A stretch of DNA of 64,000 nucleotides from Maribacter antarcticus DSM 21422 (GCF_000621125.1 NZ_JHZC01000008.1:1-64000); one strand, 5' to 3'; counted from the first letter of the stretch, positions 8,134-18,524 are shown. Notes: generated by a model from the sequence alone, not told the origin. Program-made: numbers and translations.

Positions 8134-9354
8134 TTAGGAAACTTTTATCGCTATGCGTTGGCAAGCGTTATTTAGGTATCCTTTTGGATTCCATCCAGGA
8201 ATAAGCATGGGTTGCGCAGTTCCTTGGCTATCGGTTGCTCGTGACCATACTTCGTAGTACCCTTTTTTAGGAAAATCTACTTGTGCAGAAAAGTGCTGCC
8301 AAGCCAAACGGTTTACTGGTTTTTCAATGGAGCATACTTTCCATGTGGAACCAAAGTCTATGGAATACTCCATCTTTAAAACCTCCAGTTCCCCTGCCCA
8401 AGCATGACCTCTAATATTTATTTTTTTTCCTTCGCTAATCATGGCCCCTGTTTTTGGGTAGGTAATCAATGATTTCACAGGCATGGATTCTATAATACAC
8501 ATGTCTTTTTCCGAAACTTTTTCTCCTGGTCCCACAGGATTACAAGGAACTCTGTAAGCACTCCCTGTCATCTTTGCTCCATCATGAACTTTGTTACGTA
8601 TGCTAATACGTTCTACCCATTTGCCCGATACGGATGCAGGCCAGCCCCCTGCCACCAATCGCAAGGGATAACCATGAACTAAGGGAATATCCGCTCCATT
8701 CATTGTAAATGCAAGCAAGGTTTCGTCTTGTAGGGCTTTTGCCATTGGAGCACCTCGGGAAATAGGTTCTTTTTCTGGGTCCCTGCTCAAGTGTTTATCT
8801 GCTGCATGGTATCCTATGTAAACGGCATCATTTTTTATACCCGCATCTTCCAGTACATCGCGCAATCGAACACCTGTCCATTCGGCGCAATATATAGCAC
8901 CTATAGTCCATTGATTTCCTTTTGCTGGAGGATTATACTCTGCGCGGCCATTACCGCCGCATTCCAAGGTAAGTTGGTAAGTATGTTGTTTGAATTTAGA
9001 TTTTAATTGGGCCAGCGTATAGGTTTTCTTTTGGGTAACCGATTCGCCATCTATGGTAAGTGTCCAATTAGCTATAGCTATGTTTTCGGGAACTAACCCG
9101 TTGTTCCTAATGAATATATATTTATTGGGTGTTATCTTATCATCCAAAAGATGTGCCTGTGCTTCCATGTTCCATGGTTTGTCGTTCAAGAGTACCATAC
9201 CACTATCTTTATGGAACAACTTAAACGGGTCTGGATTTTGTAAACCCAATGGAGTATACCCAACCGGAAGGTATTTACCAAAAACAATTTCGGAGCCTAA
9301 TGCACTGGCAAAGGCAATAAGGGCTGTACGACCTATGAATTTTCTTCGTTCCAT
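8134..9354 (-). CDS. sulfite oxidase-like molybdopterin oxidoreductase (SorA-type)
   Basis: A 406-residue enzyme of the sulfite oxidase family. The N-terminus MERRKFIGRTALIAFASALG is a twin-arginine-like export signal, so folding with cofactor in the cytoplasm and Tat export are likely. The Moco-binding domain spans about 75-270, with the molybdenum-ligating Cys132 in LECGGNGR. HGYPLRLVAGGWPASVSGKW follows near residue 220. The C-terminal Mo-co dimerisation domain (about 285-400) has WAGELEVLKMEYSIDFGSTW. It lacks the fused cytochrome b5 of animal enzymes; the c-type cytochrome encoded 3 nt downstream would be the electron acceptor. Sulfite as substrate is the family expectation, not shown here. 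Confidence 0.9.
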   Translation of the reverse strand: MERRKFIGRTALIAFASALGSEIVFGKYLPVGYTPLGLQNPDPFKLFHKDSGMVLLNDKPWNMEAQAHLLDDKITPNKYIFIRNNGLVPENIAIANWTLTIDGESVTQKKTYTLAQLKSKFKQHTYQLTLECGGNGRAEYNPPAKGNQWTIGAIYCAEWTGVRLRDVLEDAGIKNDAVYIGYHAADKHLSRDPEKEPISRGAPMAKALQDETLLAFTMNGADIPLVHGYPLRLVAGGWPASVSGKWVERISIRNKVHDGAKMTGSAYRVPCNPVGPGEKVSEKDMCIIESMPVKSLITYPKTGAMISEGKKINIRGHAWAGELEVLKMEYSIDFGSTWKVCSIEKPVNRLAWQHFSAQVDFPKKGYYEVWSRATDSQGTAQPMLIPGWNPKGYLNNACQRIAIKVS

Positions 9355-9405
9355 AGTTAATTATATACTTGTCAATATAAGACTATTTATTTAATAAGAG
9401 GGGTG

Positions 9406-10650
9406 CTATTTTAATTCTAAAGATACCGGAAGTTCAAATACTTCTAATTCAAAGTATGGGAGGGCCGCAAGGAGATGGTCAAAAATATCAGCCATAACAT
9501 ACTCGTAATTTTCCCACCTTTTATCGGCACTAAACGCATATATCTCCAACGGAATACCTTGTGGTGTGGGTGCCAGTTGACGCACCATTAGGGTCATATT
9601 TTTATTGATTGCTGAATGATTTTCAAGGTATTCTGAAATGTATTTTCGAAAAAGGCCAAAATTAGTTAGATTCTTACCGTTTATAGCCAAATCTTTGTTG
9701 ATATTATTTTGGAGGTTGAACTCCGTAATCTGCTGATACCTATTTTCTATGTAGGGTCGAATTAATTGAATTTTTTGGAGGTTTTTTATATCGCTATCCG
9801 ATAAAAAACGGATGCTTTTCTGACGTATAATAATCGCTCTTTTAATTCGTCTACCTCCAGAGTCCTCCATGCCACGCCAGTTTTTGAAGGAATCCGAAAT
9901 AAGTGCATAGGTAGGAATCGTAGTAATGGTCTTATCAAAATTCTGGACTTTTACCGTAGCTAGGCTAATCTCTACTACGTCACCATCTGCACCGTATTTT
10001 TCAAATGAAATCCAATCACCAATGCGCACCATGTCGTTAATACTAACTTGGATACTTGCCACGAGTCCTAAAATAGAATCCTTAAATAGCAATAGAATAA
10101 TGGCGGATCCAGCTCCTAATGCCGTAAAGAATTTCCATATGCTAACTTGTGTTACGATAGCCAAAATGGTTAGCATACCAACAGACCATACAAAAATCAT
10201 GAATACCTGTATGTAGCTATCCATAGGTTTATCACTAAATCGTGGTTTGGTCTTTAGGTAGTCATTAGTACTTCTGAATATTTTTTTGACTATGGTAATC
10301 GTTAGGACCACAAATAAAACCTGAAGTATTCTTTGGGCAATTTGGCTAGCATAGTCAAAGCTTTCAAAAGCAATGGGAACCAAATAGAATAACAGGAATA
10401 GTGGTAAGATATGGGCGATATTACGTGGGACCTTATGCGCAACTAGAAAATTATCAAAATTGGTCTTAGATTTTCTTGCTAACCGTACAGATGCCGAACG
10501 TAGTATCTTAAAAGCCATTAGGTCTAGGATGTAGGCTAGAACAAAAATCAGAATAAGAAGTATACCCATATTAAGATATGCAGCAATATTTTCATTCATT
10601 CCTGTTTTTAGTAAATAATCGTATAGTAGACTAAGGTTGCTTTCTTTCAT
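9406..10650 (-). CDS. MscS-family mechanosensitive ion channel (YbdG-like)
   Basis: A small-conductance mechanosensitive channel family protein. The reading frame is open from a GTG at 10716, but the ATG at 10650 (MKESNLSLLYDYLL) precedes the first hydrophobic helix directly and is the better start, giving about 414 residues. Five or so transmembrane helices occupy the first 200 residues. The pore-lining helix and start of the beta domain read FTALGAGSAIILLLFKDSIL and then VRIGDWISFEKYGADGDVVE, the usual MscS landmark. The soluble C-terminal domain continues to VFELPVSLELK. It is expected to release solutes from the cytoplasm during hypo-osmotic shock. No operon partner is evident. Confidence 0.92.
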   Translation of the reverse strand: MKESNLSLLYDYLLKTGMNENIAAYLNMGILLILIFVLAYILDLMAFKILRSASVRLARKSKTNFDNFLVAHKVPRNIAHILPLFLLFYLVPIAFESFDYASQIAQRILQVLFVVLTITIVKKIFRSTNDYLKTKPRFSDKPMDSYIQVFMIFVWSVGMLTILAIVTQVSIWKFFTALGAGSAIILLLFKDSILGLVASIQVSINDMVRIGDWISFEKYGADGDVVEISLATVKVQNFDKTITTIPTYALISDSFKNWRGMEDSGGRRIKRAIIIRQKSIRFLSDSDIKNLQKIQLIRPYIENRYQQITEFNLQNNINKDLAINGKNLTNFGLFRKYISEYLENHSAINKNMTLMVRQLAPTPQGIPLEIYAFSADKRWENYEYVMADIFDHLLAALPYFELEVFELPVSLELK

Positions 10651-10921
10651 GTGATATGTTTGTTTTGGGCATAGCGCATTATATCCAACGCCCTTATCGC
10701 TTCTATTAATGGACACGTAACAAGGATACGCTAAACAGCGCGTTTAAAAAATACATTTAGCTAAATAATTACCTGTTGGCAAGGTCTAGGTGTTTGCTGT
10801 TTGCGCAATAGTAGGTTGTTTAGAACAGCTATTTTTAGTGACGCTTAAGGGGTTAACCAAAACCAGGCTATAGGATTTAATACTTTAGATTACTATCGCG
10901 CATAGCCTATTGAAAGATATT

Positions 10922-12259
10922 TTATTTAGTTAATCTTTTACTCAATTCTTCTAAGGATATCCCCTTTGTTTCTGGCATTTTAGTTATTGCCCAAATCAAT
11001 TGAAGAACCATCATGGCACCAAAGAAATAATAGATATACCACACAGCGTTTCTCAATACTCCTTCTGAGGCATCTAAGAAAAATGGGGTAACTAAAGTGA
11101 TTACCGCGGCAAATACCCAATGTACACTAACGCCCCAAGATTGTCCGTATGCACGGATACTGTTTGGGTAAATTTCTGAAATAAAGACCCAGATTACGGC
11201 GCCTTGTCCAATAGCATGGGATGCTACAAAGGAGCAGATAAAAACAAGTGTTAGCGTAGAACCTAGCTCCATTTGAAAACATAATCCCACCATAACTAAA
11301 CTTATAATATATCCTATGGACCCAATAATAATAAGCTGTCGTCTACCTAGTTTGTCCAATAAGCGAACACCAATTATGGTAAATAATAGATTTACGATAC
11401 CAATAGAAATCGAATTGAATAGGGATTCTTTTCCACCGAGTCCTGCTTGTTCCAAAATCTCTGGCGCATAATAGAGCACAAAATTTATTCCTGATAACTG
11501 ATTAAAAAATGCAATTAAAAAGCCTAACCAGAGTATTCTAGAATACTTCTTTTGAAAAAGGTTTTCACTTTTTTTAGAATGACCTAAATCCGATTTTATT
11601 TCAAGTAATTGTTCGGTTGCCTTTTCTTTGGAATGTATCAGCTCCAAAACTTTAAGTGCAGCCGTATCATCATTCTTATGTAAAGCCAACCATCTTGGAC
11701 TGTTGGGTACCTTAAGCACCATAATGGTATAAATAAACGCAGGAATAGCCTCGACACCTAGCATCCAACGCCAATCGTTTGCGCCGTCAAAACCCTTTAG
11801 TAACCAGTTGGAAACAAAGGCAATCAAAATCCCAAACACTAACCAGAATTGATAGAGTCCACCCAGTTTACCTCGATTTTCTTTAGATGTGATTTCAGAG
11901 ATGTATATGGGAGCGGCTACTGAAGATATACCAACACCGACACCACCAATAAATCGAAACAACGAAAAAGAATACGGGTCTTGTGCGAGCGCGGAACCTA
12001 TTGCAGAGATAAAGAATAAGATACCTATCCAGAACAAGGTCTTTTTACGTCCGAGTTTGTTGGTAGGAATTCCTCCAAAGAGAGACCCGAATACCGTTCC
12101 CCACAACGCCATGCTCATAATAAACGTACCGTGAAATAGAGGTGAGGTGTCCCATAATTGTTTTATAGGCTCGTTAGCTCCACTAATAACAACGGTATCA
12201 AAACCAAATAAAAAGCCTGCTAAAGCTACTGTAATTGACCATACCACAATTTTGTTCAT
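10922..12259 (-). CDS. MFS sugar transporter (sugar porter family)
   Basis: A 445-residue, 12-helix sugar porter. Family motifs are present in order: GFDTVVISGA in helix 1, NKLGRKKTLF after helix 2, a GVGVGISSVAAPIYISEI segment in helix 4, VPNSPRWL at the end of helix 6, FNQLSGINFVLYYAPEI in helix 7, DKLGRRQL after helix 8, and PETKGISLEELS at the C-terminus. Gln and Asn of QLSGIN line the sugar site in XylE/GLUT homologues. It likely imports a hexose or pentose by proton symport; the exact sugar cannot be told. It is transcribed divergently from the SDR gene at 12365. Confidence 0.93.
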   Translation of the reverse strand: MNKIVVWSITVALAGFLFGFDTVVISGANEPIKQLWDTSPLFHGTFIMSMALWGTVFGSLFGGIPTNKLGRKKTLFWIGILFFISAIGSALAQDPYSFSLFRFIGGVGVGISSVAAPIYISEITSKENRGKLGGLYQFWLVFGILIAFVSNWLLKGFDGANDWRWMLGVEAIPAFIYTIMVLKVPNSPRWLALHKNDDTAALKVLELIHSKEKATEQLLEIKSDLGHSKKSENLFQKKYSRILWLGFLIAFFNQLSGINFVLYYAPEILEQAGLGGKESLFNSISIGIVNLLFTIIGVRLLDKLGRRQLIIIGSIGYIISLVMVGLCFQMELGSTLTLVFICSFVASHAIGQGAVIWVFISEIYPNSIRAYGQSWGVSVHWVFAAVITLVTPFFLDASEGVLRNAVWYIYYFFGAMMVLQLIWAITKMPETKGISLEELSKRLTK

Positions 12260-12327
12260 AGAAATAATTTTAACAATTTCTAAATATAACGAAAGAAAAC
12301 TTTAACACGCTTCACTTCTGAGATAAG

Positions 12328-12335
12328 TATCTTTG
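12328..12335 (+). promoter_or_regulatory. probable -7 box of the SDR gene
   Basis: TATCTTTG matches the Bacteroidota TAnnTTTG -7 consensus exactly and lies 29 nt before the ATG of the SDR gene at 12365. A clear TTTG at the ideal 19-nt distance upstream is not present; TTTA at 12301-12304 is the nearest candidate. Confidence 0.45.
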
Positions 12336-12364
12336 TAGAAAATAGGACTGTAAATATAACAGGC

Positions 12365-13066
12365 ATGAAAGGAAAAGTAGCATATATCACAGGAGGAACA
12401 AAAGGAATTGGATATGGTATTGCCCAATCTTTATTAGCTATTGGAATGAAGGTGGCTATTAGTGGTAGGACAAAGGAAGGTGTAAATAGTGCATTAAAAG
12501 ACTTGGATAATGATAATGCGATTGGTGTAGTCTCAGATGTTGCTGTGTTACAGGATGAGGTAAAAGCAGTAAAAGTGATTCTTGAGGCCTATGGGAAGCT
12601 AGATGTAGTTTTGGCGAATGCCGGAGTTGGACATTTTGCTCCGGTAGATGAACTCACTGAAGCTAACTGGCATCAGATGATAAACGTTAACCTCAACGGT
12701 GTTTTTCATACCTTGAAAGCATCAGTAGAGGCATTGAAAGCTTCTAAAGGGTATTACATGACAGTCGCTAGTTTGGCAGGAACCAACTTTTTTGCTTCTG
12801 GTACTGGGTATAATGCTACAAAATTTGGGGTCGTAGGGTTTACCCAAGCTGCGATGTTGGATTTAAGAAAATATGACGTGAAAGTAACCACCATTATGCC
12901 AGGTTCTGTTGCTTCGCATTTTAACAATAATGAACCGGATGAAAAGGATGCTTGGAAGATACAACCTGAAGATATTGGTGCCCTAGTTGTAGACTTATTA
13001 GAAATGAACCCCAGGACATTACCTAGTAAAATAGAAGTACGACCCACAAGACCGGATAAGAAGTAG
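12365..13066 (+). CDS. short-chain dehydrogenase/reductase
   Basis: A 233-residue classical SDR. The NAD(P)-binding Gly motif is TGGTKGIG (residues 9-16). NAG appears in LANAGVG (about 88), the catalytic Ser in MTVASLAG (about 140), and the Tyr/Lys pair in GYNATK (about 152-156). The Arg in SGRTKE after strand 2 suggests NADP preference. The product resembles FabG-like or 3-ketoacyl reductases, but the substrate is not predictable. The gene ends at 13066, directly abutting the end of the convergent addB-like gene, with no space for a separate terminator. Confidence 0.92.
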   Translation: MKGKVAYITGGTKGIGYGIAQSLLAIGMKVAISGRTKEGVNSALKDLDNDNAIGVVSDVAVLQDEVKAVKVILEAYGKLDVVLANAGVGHFAPVDELTEANWHQMINVNLNGVFHTLKASVEALKASKGYYMTVASLAGTNFFASGTGYNATKFGVVGFTQAAMLDLRKYDVKVTTIMPGSVASHFNNNEPDEKDAWKIQPEDIGALVVDLLEMNPRTLPSKIEVRPTRPDKK

Positions 13067-15805
13067 TTACACTTCTTTTTCTATAAAAGGGGTATTAGGG
13101 TCATATATTTCCCGGATAAGATTATGCAATACTACTTCAAATTCAGATAGAATGTCATTGCCTATTAAGGTTTGTTTAGGTCCTCTTGTGGCCTCTTTTT
13201 TAGCGAAAATAAGCACACCTTCCTTGATATTTTTTAATGAAATAATACCAGCCTCAATCGGCTGGTTTGGATTTTTTTGAGCGTACATATAAGCGTAACA
13301 CAATAACTGAAATGCTTTGCTGTATTTGTAGTCATCGATTAAATTTTCCCATGATATGATTTCAACATTTTTTCGCTCTACTTTACCAGTTTTGTAATCT
13401 ATTATTCTGATGGTGCCGTCTACCTCATCTATACGGTCTAGTTTTCCTTTCAATGCTATCGACTGCTTTATTCCGTCAATGTTTAGGGATATTCGCATGG
13501 TCTCTTCAAGGGCGATAATTTTTATGGACTGGTGTTCCAATTGTTTTACTTCAGAATCTATAAAGTTGGAAATGTATTTATGGATTACATGAAAGGACAA
13601 ATAGTTTTTTCCTGTGCTAATATCACCATCTAAATAGGTCTTCTGAAAGTTACGTTGTATTGTTTTTAGGAGTTTGCTTTTAGCTTCAAGAAGATGATCT
13701 TTTGATAGGTCTACACCAATATATGGGGTGTATAATTCTTCTAAGGTGTCGTGAACGATAGTGCCGAAAGTGTTAGCGGCTATAGTTTCCTCTACGACTA
13801 AGGTGTCATTTATACCCAATAGGTTTTGTTTGTAAAAATCGATGGGATTACGAATGTAGTTACTCAGGGAGCTAGGGGAGAAACCCGAACTGGAATAGTC
13901 TTGAATCCTATTTAATAAGTTTTCCGATTTGGTGATGGAATCTAAGGTGTTAATGATTGGTTGTAACTTAGGAGAAGCTATTTTTTCTATGATGTCACTT
14001 CTATTGTCCTCGGTTAATAGCTGGGAGATGAGTCTACTTTTTTCACCACCCTCCAAAACATCCGGTTCTGTGTTGTACAACAGATAAACATTTTTGGCTC
14101 GTTGAAGTAACCGATAGAAGTGGTAGGTATAAACTGCATCTTTTTCTTTGTATGTTGGAAGTCCGTGTGCTATTTTTAAATCAAATGGGATAAACGAATT
14201 ATTAGATTTTCCCGAGGGAAGGATTCCTTCATTTACCGAAGTGAGTAGAACAGTTTCAAAATCTAGGTTCCTGCTCTCTAGCATACCCATGAGTTGTAAG
14301 CCTTCTAAAGGGTCCCCTTGAAAGTCCAGGGTTTCTTTCGATAAAAGCTGTTCAACAAGATTTTTTAGGGCTTTTAGGTTAGTAATATAGTTATACGCAG
14401 CAGCTAGCGTATTGATTTGTACGAACAGGGTATGAAACTTATAAAGTTGCTCCAAGGCCAAGTTGTTTTCTTCTTTTATGAACGTTTCTTTTAGTAGTGT
14501 AACAAGGTTGTTACATTTTTCCAAAAAGTGCTGTGGCGTGTTTTGGTCCCTCGAAAAAAGAAGCTGCATTACTGGATGTTTTGTTCCTATTATTTTTTCA
14601 AGGTCAGCTATTGTAACGAATGTCCAATTTCTAATTTTTATTGTATTTAAAATTTTAGGTAAGTCAATCTTGTGATGATTGAGCAGTACCGTGCAATATG
14701 GATGGGTGATAAAACTTATAAAATCTTTAAAAAACCAACCTTTATTATTGACTACTTCATGTAGCTTAAATAAACCTAGGAACATACCAGCTAAAGGGGT
14801 AAGTTCTAATTTTTGCCCCATCGTAATGTTTACAGAGGGTATAGAAATAGGAACAGCGTTAAGTATTGGGGTCAATAATGTTTCATCACCAAGTATTAAA
14901 GCAGTATTCCTTAAGGATTCGGGGTTGTGTTTTTGTAGGTCTGATAGTAAGTTGCCTATATATTTTGCTTGTGATACATTTTTAGGAACACCTATTATTT
15001 CAATATGTTTGTTTTGAAGGTAATAGTGACTGGCACCTTTTAAATTAGCACTCTTAAAGTAGGGCCAGTTGGCTTTATGTAGCCGTATAAAGAGGCCTGC
15101 ATCGTGTAGATGATCTGTTAAAAAATAAGGATCTATATCCCAATAGATTTCTGAGGGAGAAGTTTTTAATATGGTTTGTATAATGCTGCTTTCAGCTTCG
15201 TTAAGCGCGTTAAACCCTAAAAATATATGTGTATTGGTTTTCTTTTTTAGATAGTTGTTTAAGTTCTCTGAAGCTTGCCTATACACCAGACCTTGGTGCC
15301 CAATTCCTTGGTTGATTAAGTTTTCGTTGAAGGTGTTATATATAGGGAGGATGTTTTTCCAGAAGCTTAGGTAATTTTCAATCAGTACTGTTTTTTCAGA
15401 TTTGGTAGACCAATGATTGATTTCTTGTATAGCGCTAATATTTGAAAATAGCGCTTTTGCATCTATTAGATAGCGGTCTACTTCGTTAAAGTCTTGTAGT
15501 AGCGTTTCTCCCCATGTTAGGAAAGTGTCGAAGGTTTCCTTTTGATAACTACCTGTTTGAAGGTAAGCGGTGTATAGCTCAAAGACTTGTTCGGTATTCG
15601 TAGCATATGATAGGCCAGATACGTTTTCAACAAACTCTTCTATGCTATAAACTATCGGGGCAAATATTGTTTTGCCCGCTTTTTTAGATATAGCTTCCTT
15701 TAGGAAGGTGCCTGCACGTTTACTAGGCAGTACAAAGACTACATCCGATATTGATGGTTGCTCTTCCCATACTTTGTCAATTACGTCATCTATAAAAGTT
15801 CGCAT
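13067..15805 (-). CDS. AddB-like PD-(D/E)XK nuclease/inactive helicase
   Basis: A 912-residue protein of the AddB type that partners with AddA in double-strand break resection. The N-terminus has VVFVLPSKRAGTFLKEAI, the region that replaces a true Walker A in such subunits. The middle contains the helicase-like remnant VLLTSVNEGILPSGK. The C-terminal PD-(D/E)XK nuclease (about 690-890) shows GTIVHDTLEELY, then RIDEVDGTIRIIDYKTGKVE with the catalytic DYKTG. The Fe-S cluster cysteines of Firmicute AddB are not apparent; the first would lie in NPIDFYKQ, where Asn stands at the usual Cys. The partner AddA-like gene lies about 2.7 kb upstream in the same orientation, separated by kbl and ompA. Confidence 0.85.
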   Translation of the reverse strand: MRTFIDDVIDKVWEEQPSISDVVFVLPSKRAGTFLKEAISKKAGKTIFAPIVYSIEEFVENVSGLSYATNTEQVFELYTAYLQTGSYQKETFDTFLTWGETLLQDFNEVDRYLIDAKALFSNISAIQEINHWSTKSEKTVLIENYLSFWKNILPIYNTFNENLINQGIGHQGLVYRQASENLNNYLKKKTNTHIFLGFNALNEAESSIIQTILKTSPSEIYWDIDPYFLTDHLHDAGLFIRLHKANWPYFKSANLKGASHYYLQNKHIEIIGVPKNVSQAKYIGNLLSDLQKHNPESLRNTALILGDETLLTPILNAVPISIPSVNITMGQKLELTPLAGMFLGLFKLHEVVNNKGWFFKDFISFITHPYCTVLLNHHKIDLPKILNTIKIRNWTFVTIADLEKIIGTKHPVMQLLFSRDQNTPQHFLEKCNNLVTLLKETFIKEENNLALEQLYKFHTLFVQINTLAAAYNYITNLKALKNLVEQLLSKETLDFQGDPLEGLQLMGMLESRNLDFETVLLTSVNEGILPSGKSNNSFIPFDLKIAHGLPTYKEKDAVYTYHFYRLLQRAKNVYLLYNTEPDVLEGGEKSRLISQLLTEDNRSDIIEKIASPKLQPIINTLDSITKSENLLNRIQDYSSSGFSPSSLSNYIRNPIDFYKQNLLGINDTLVVEETIAANTFGTIVHDTLEELYTPYIGVDLSKDHLLEAKSKLLKTIQRNFQKTYLDGDISTGKNYLSFHVIHKYISNFIDSEVKQLEHQSIKIIALEETMRISLNIDGIKQSIALKGKLDRIDEVDGTIRIIDYKTGKVERKNVEIISWENLIDDYKYSKAFQLLCYAYMYAQKNPNQPIEAGIISLKNIKEGVLIFAKKEATRGPKQTLIGNDILSEFEVVLHNLIREIYDPNTPFIEKEV

Positions 15806-15817
15806 GGTGTAAAAATA

Positions 15818-15846
15818 AAAAAGCTCCGCGTAATGCGGAGCTTTTT
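15818..15846. terminator. intrinsic terminator between ompA and addB-like gene
   Basis: A 12-bp perfect stem (AAAAAGCTCCGC paired with its complement at 15835-15846) around the loop GTAAT gives a G+C-rich hairpin with a U-run on the minus strand. It follows the ompA stop at 15876, so it should end the highly expressed ompA transcript just before the addB-like start. Confidence 0.9.
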
Positions 15847-15875
15847 ACATATTAAAACACTTAGTTTTTGATAAC

Positions 15876-17216
15876 TTATTTTCCTAAGTTAATTTCAACT
15901 CTTCTGTTTTGTTTTCTACCACTTCTGGTGTTGTTAGTAGCAATTGGTTTGTCTTCACCATATCCAATAGCGGATAATCTGAATTCTTCAATACCTTTTT
16001 CTACTAAGAATTCTTTTACAGAAAGTGCTCTTGATTCAGAAAGGCTTTGGTTCAATTTAGCACTACCTACACTATCCGTGTGACCTTCAACTGTAAACTT
16101 AGCTGTTGGATACTCTTTAAGGATACCTATGATATCAACCATTACACTAGTTGATTCTGCTTTAATAGAAGTTTTACCTGTGTCAAACAAGATTGTTCTA
16201 GCATAATCATTCAATTGCTTTTGAACTTCCGCAGTTACTTCAGGACAACCAGCATTAGCAACTGTACCAGCTACATCTGGACATTTATCATCTTTATCCA
16301 ATACACTGTCACCGTCAGCATCTGGCCAAGGGCATCCCTTGTTTTCAGAAGGACCGGCTTCGTTAGGACAAGAATCATCTTTATCAGCAACACCATCGCT
16401 ATCAGCATCTGGGCAACCAGCTAAGGCAGCAAGACCAGCTTCGTTAGGACAAGCATCATCTTTGTCAGCAACACCATCACCATCAGCATCTGGGCATCCG
16501 TTCATTTCTTTAGATCCAGCTTCGTTAGGACAGCTATCTTTGCTATCTTCTATACCATCGCCATCAGCATCAGGACAACCGTTGAAAGCTTCTAAGCCAG
16601 CAACTTCTGGACAAGCGTCATCCTTGTCGTAGATACCATCACCGTCAGTGTCAGTTCCACCAAACTTGATAGAAAGACCAGCTAAGTGTTGGAAATGAGT
16701 GACACCATAATCTTCAAAAGCATTCTTGTAAGTAGATTGTAAGGTAAGACCTAGGTTTTCTGTAAACCAGATATTAACACCAACACCACCATTTACGGTA
16801 CCAGCACCAATTTCATCTATCCACGTGTAACCACCACCAATTTCTACAAAAGGATCAACTACAGTGTTTTTAATGAAATTATATTTTATTGTACCATCTA
16901 AAGCGTAATGAGATAAGTCGTCAACAGCTACGTCGCCTAATTTACTAATTTTGTTTAAAGAACCTCTTGCTCCAACAGAAAATCCACCACCTACAGATTT
17001 AGATAGGCCAATGAAAGAAATAGAAGGAAGGATGTTCCAGTGATCGTTCGCGTTTAAGAATTCGTTACCAAAAGAACTTACATCCCCAGTAGGGTATACG
17101 TCAATTGCGTTAACCCCGAACTGTACTTGCCAAGGATTATTTTCGTCTTGCGCTTGTACGTTGTTAAAACCTACAATAAGTAGGGCAACAAGCATTAATT
17201 TGCTAAGATGTTTCAT
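15876..17216 (-). CDS. OmpA-family outer membrane protein with TSP type 3 repeats
   Basis: An outer membrane/peptidoglycan-linking protein. The ATG at 17216 ([17 protein letters not shown]) is preferred over a TTG two codons earlier. It gives a clean signal peptide ending near VQAQ. Residues about 25-190 form an eight-strand-like beta-barrel region. Then follow five calcium-binding thrombospondin type 3 repeats of the form [19 protein letters not shown], in an acidic linker to about residue 320. The C-terminal OmpA domain has [32 protein letters not shown] and [11 protein letters not shown], with the Asp and Arg that bind diaminopimelate. It is flanked by a strong promoter and a strong terminator, consistent with an abundant porin-like protein transcribed alone. 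Confidence 0.95.
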   Translation of the reverse strand: MKHLSKLMLVALLIVGFNNVQAQDENNPWQVQFGVNAIDVYPTGDVSSFGNEFLNANDHWNILPSISFIGLSKSVGGGFSVGARGSLNKISKLGDVAVDDLSHYALDGTIKYNFIKNTVVDPFVEIGGGYTWIDEIGAGTVNGGVGVNIWFTENLGLTLQSTYKNAFEDYGVTHFQHLAGLSIKFGGTDTDGDGIYDKDDACPEVAGLEAFNGCPDADGDGIEDSKDSCPNEAGSKEMNGCPDADGDGVADKDDACPNEAGLAALAGCPDADSDGVADKDDSCPNEAGPSENKGCPWPDADGDSVLDKDDKCPDVAGTVANAGCPEVTAEVQKQLNDYARTILFDTGKTSIKAESTSVMVDIIGILKEYPTAKFTVEGHTDSVGSAKLNQSLSESRALSVKEFLVEKGIEEFRLSAIGYGEDKPIATNNTRSGRKQNRRVEINLGK

Positions 17217-17251
17217 GTTCAAATTTTTTAAGTTTAAGTGTTTATTTGTCG

Positions 17252-17282
17252 CAAATGTAACTTGTTAAATATTATTAACAAA
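17252..17282 (-). promoter_or_regulatory. Bacteroidota-type promoter of ompA
   Basis: On the minus strand TTTG (17279-17282) is followed after exactly 19 nt by TACATTTG (17252-17259). This matches the Bacteroidota -33/-7 consensus TTTG-N19-TAnnTTTG perfectly and sits 35 nt before the ompA ATG. Confidence 0.8.
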
Positions 17283-17330
17283 ATCAATTTCCTATTTTTT
17301 TTAACGCATTTGATTGAATAAATAGGCCAT

Positions 17331-18524
17331 TTAAACGATTTTTAATTCTTTACCTACCTCTGTAAAGGCCTTAACAGCCTTATCTAAATGTGCTTTAGTG
17401 TGAGCTGCTGAGAGCTGTACTCGTATACGCGCTTTACCTTTGGGCACTACAGGGTAAAAGAATCCTATCACGTAGATACCTTTTTCTAAAAGTTTATCTG
17501 CCATTACTTGGGAAAGTTTTGCGTCGTACAACATTACGGGTACAATGGCAGATTCTCCATCGATAATGTCAAACCCAGCAGCCTTAATACCTTTTTTAAA
17601 GTATGCGGTATTGTCCTGCAGGCTGTCTCTCAACGAAGTGTCATCTTTAAGCATATCGAATACCTTAATGGAAGCTCCCACAATAGTAGGTGCCAAGGAA
17701 TTCGAAAATAGGTAGGGTCTAGATCGTTGGCGTAATAATTCTATAACCTCTTTCTTACCGGTAGTGTACCCACCCATGGCACCTCCTAATGCTTTCCCTA
17801 AAGTTCCTGTAATAATATCGATACGGCCCATTACATTTTTCTCTTCTAAGGTGCCAATTCCTTTAGTTCCAATAAACCCTGTCGCATGACATTCATCTAT
17901 CATGACTAACGCGTCATATTTGTCTGCTAGGTCACAAATTTTGTCTAAGGGGGCTACTAAGCCATCCATAGAGAAAACGCCATCAGTAACAATTATTTTA
18001 AATCGTGCGTTGTCTTCATTGGCTTGTTGCAGTTGTTTTTCGAGGTCTGCCATATCGCTATTAGCATATCTATATCGTTTTGCCTTGCACAAGCGAACAC
18101 CATCTATAATAGATGCATGGTTTAGGGAGTCTGATACAATAGCATCCTCTGCGGTGAGCAAAGGTTCAAAGACACCTGCGTTGGCATCGAATGCTGCTGC
18201 GTAAAGAATAGTATCCTCCGTTTCGTAGAAATCAGCGATTTTTTCCTCTAGCGTTTTATGGATGTCCTGTGTCCCACAAATAAATCGCACCGAGGACATG
18301 CCAAAACCATGACTGTCCAAAGTGTCTTTAGCAGCTTGTACCACATCTGGATGCGAGGAAAGCCCTAAGTAGTTATTGGAACAGAAGTTTAGCACCTCTT
18401 CTCCAGTAGAAATCTTTATAACGGCATCTTGGGGAGAAACAATGATGCGTTCCTCTTTAAAAAGTCCGTCTGCCTTAATTTGTTTTAATTCTTCTTGTAA
18501 ATGATTTTTAATTTTTCCGTACAT
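17331..18524 (-). CDS. kbl: glycine C-acetyltransferase (2-amino-3-ketobutyrate CoA ligase)
   Basis: A 397-residue PLP-dependent alpha-oxoamine synthase. It cleaves 2-amino-3-ketobutyrate with CoA to glycine and acetyl-CoA in threonine breakdown. Landmarks are [14 protein letters not shown] (about 47-60), [19 protein letters not shown] (about 83-101), [12 protein letters not shown], and the PLP-binding Lys near 243 in [15 protein letters not shown]. Length equals that of the E. coli enzyme. Closely related synthases (BioF, serine palmitoyltransferase) differ in the N-terminal region; the [20 protein letters not shown] start is typical of Kbl. A tdh gene is not in the window. It starts 7 nt after the addA-like stop and is probably co-transcribed with it. 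Confidence 0.93.
   Translation of the reverse strand: MYGKIKNHLQEELKQIKADGLFKEERIIVSPQDAVIKISTGEEVLNFCSNNYLGLSSHPDVVQAAKDTLDSHGFGMSSVRFICGTQDIHKTLEEKIADFYETEDTILYAAAFDANAGVFEPLLTAEDAIVSDSLNHASIIDGVRLCKAKRYRYANSDMADLEKQLQQANEDNARFKIIVTDGVFSMDGLVAPLDKICDLADKYDALVMIDECHATGFIGTKGIGTLEEKNVMGRIDIITGTLGKALGGAMGGYTTGKKEVIELLRQRSRPYLFSNSLAPTIVGASIKVFDMLKDDTSLRDSLQDNTAYFKKGIKAAGFDIIDGESAIVPVMLYDAKLSQVMADKLLEKGIYVIGFFYPVVPKGKARIRVQLSAAHTKAHLDKAVKAFTEVGKELKIV

Noticed and set aside
10651..10716. GTG start adding 22 residues to the MscS protein
   Set aside because: The added residues are polar and unlike the family; the ATG at 10650 precedes the first helix directly.
16215..16632. Frames antisense to the thrombospondin repeats of ompA
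   Set aside because: Repetitive DNA opens opposite-strand frames; the sense product is unmistakable.
17214..17222. TTG as start of ompA
   Set aside because: The ATG two codons later gives a standard signal peptide; the extra residues add nothing.
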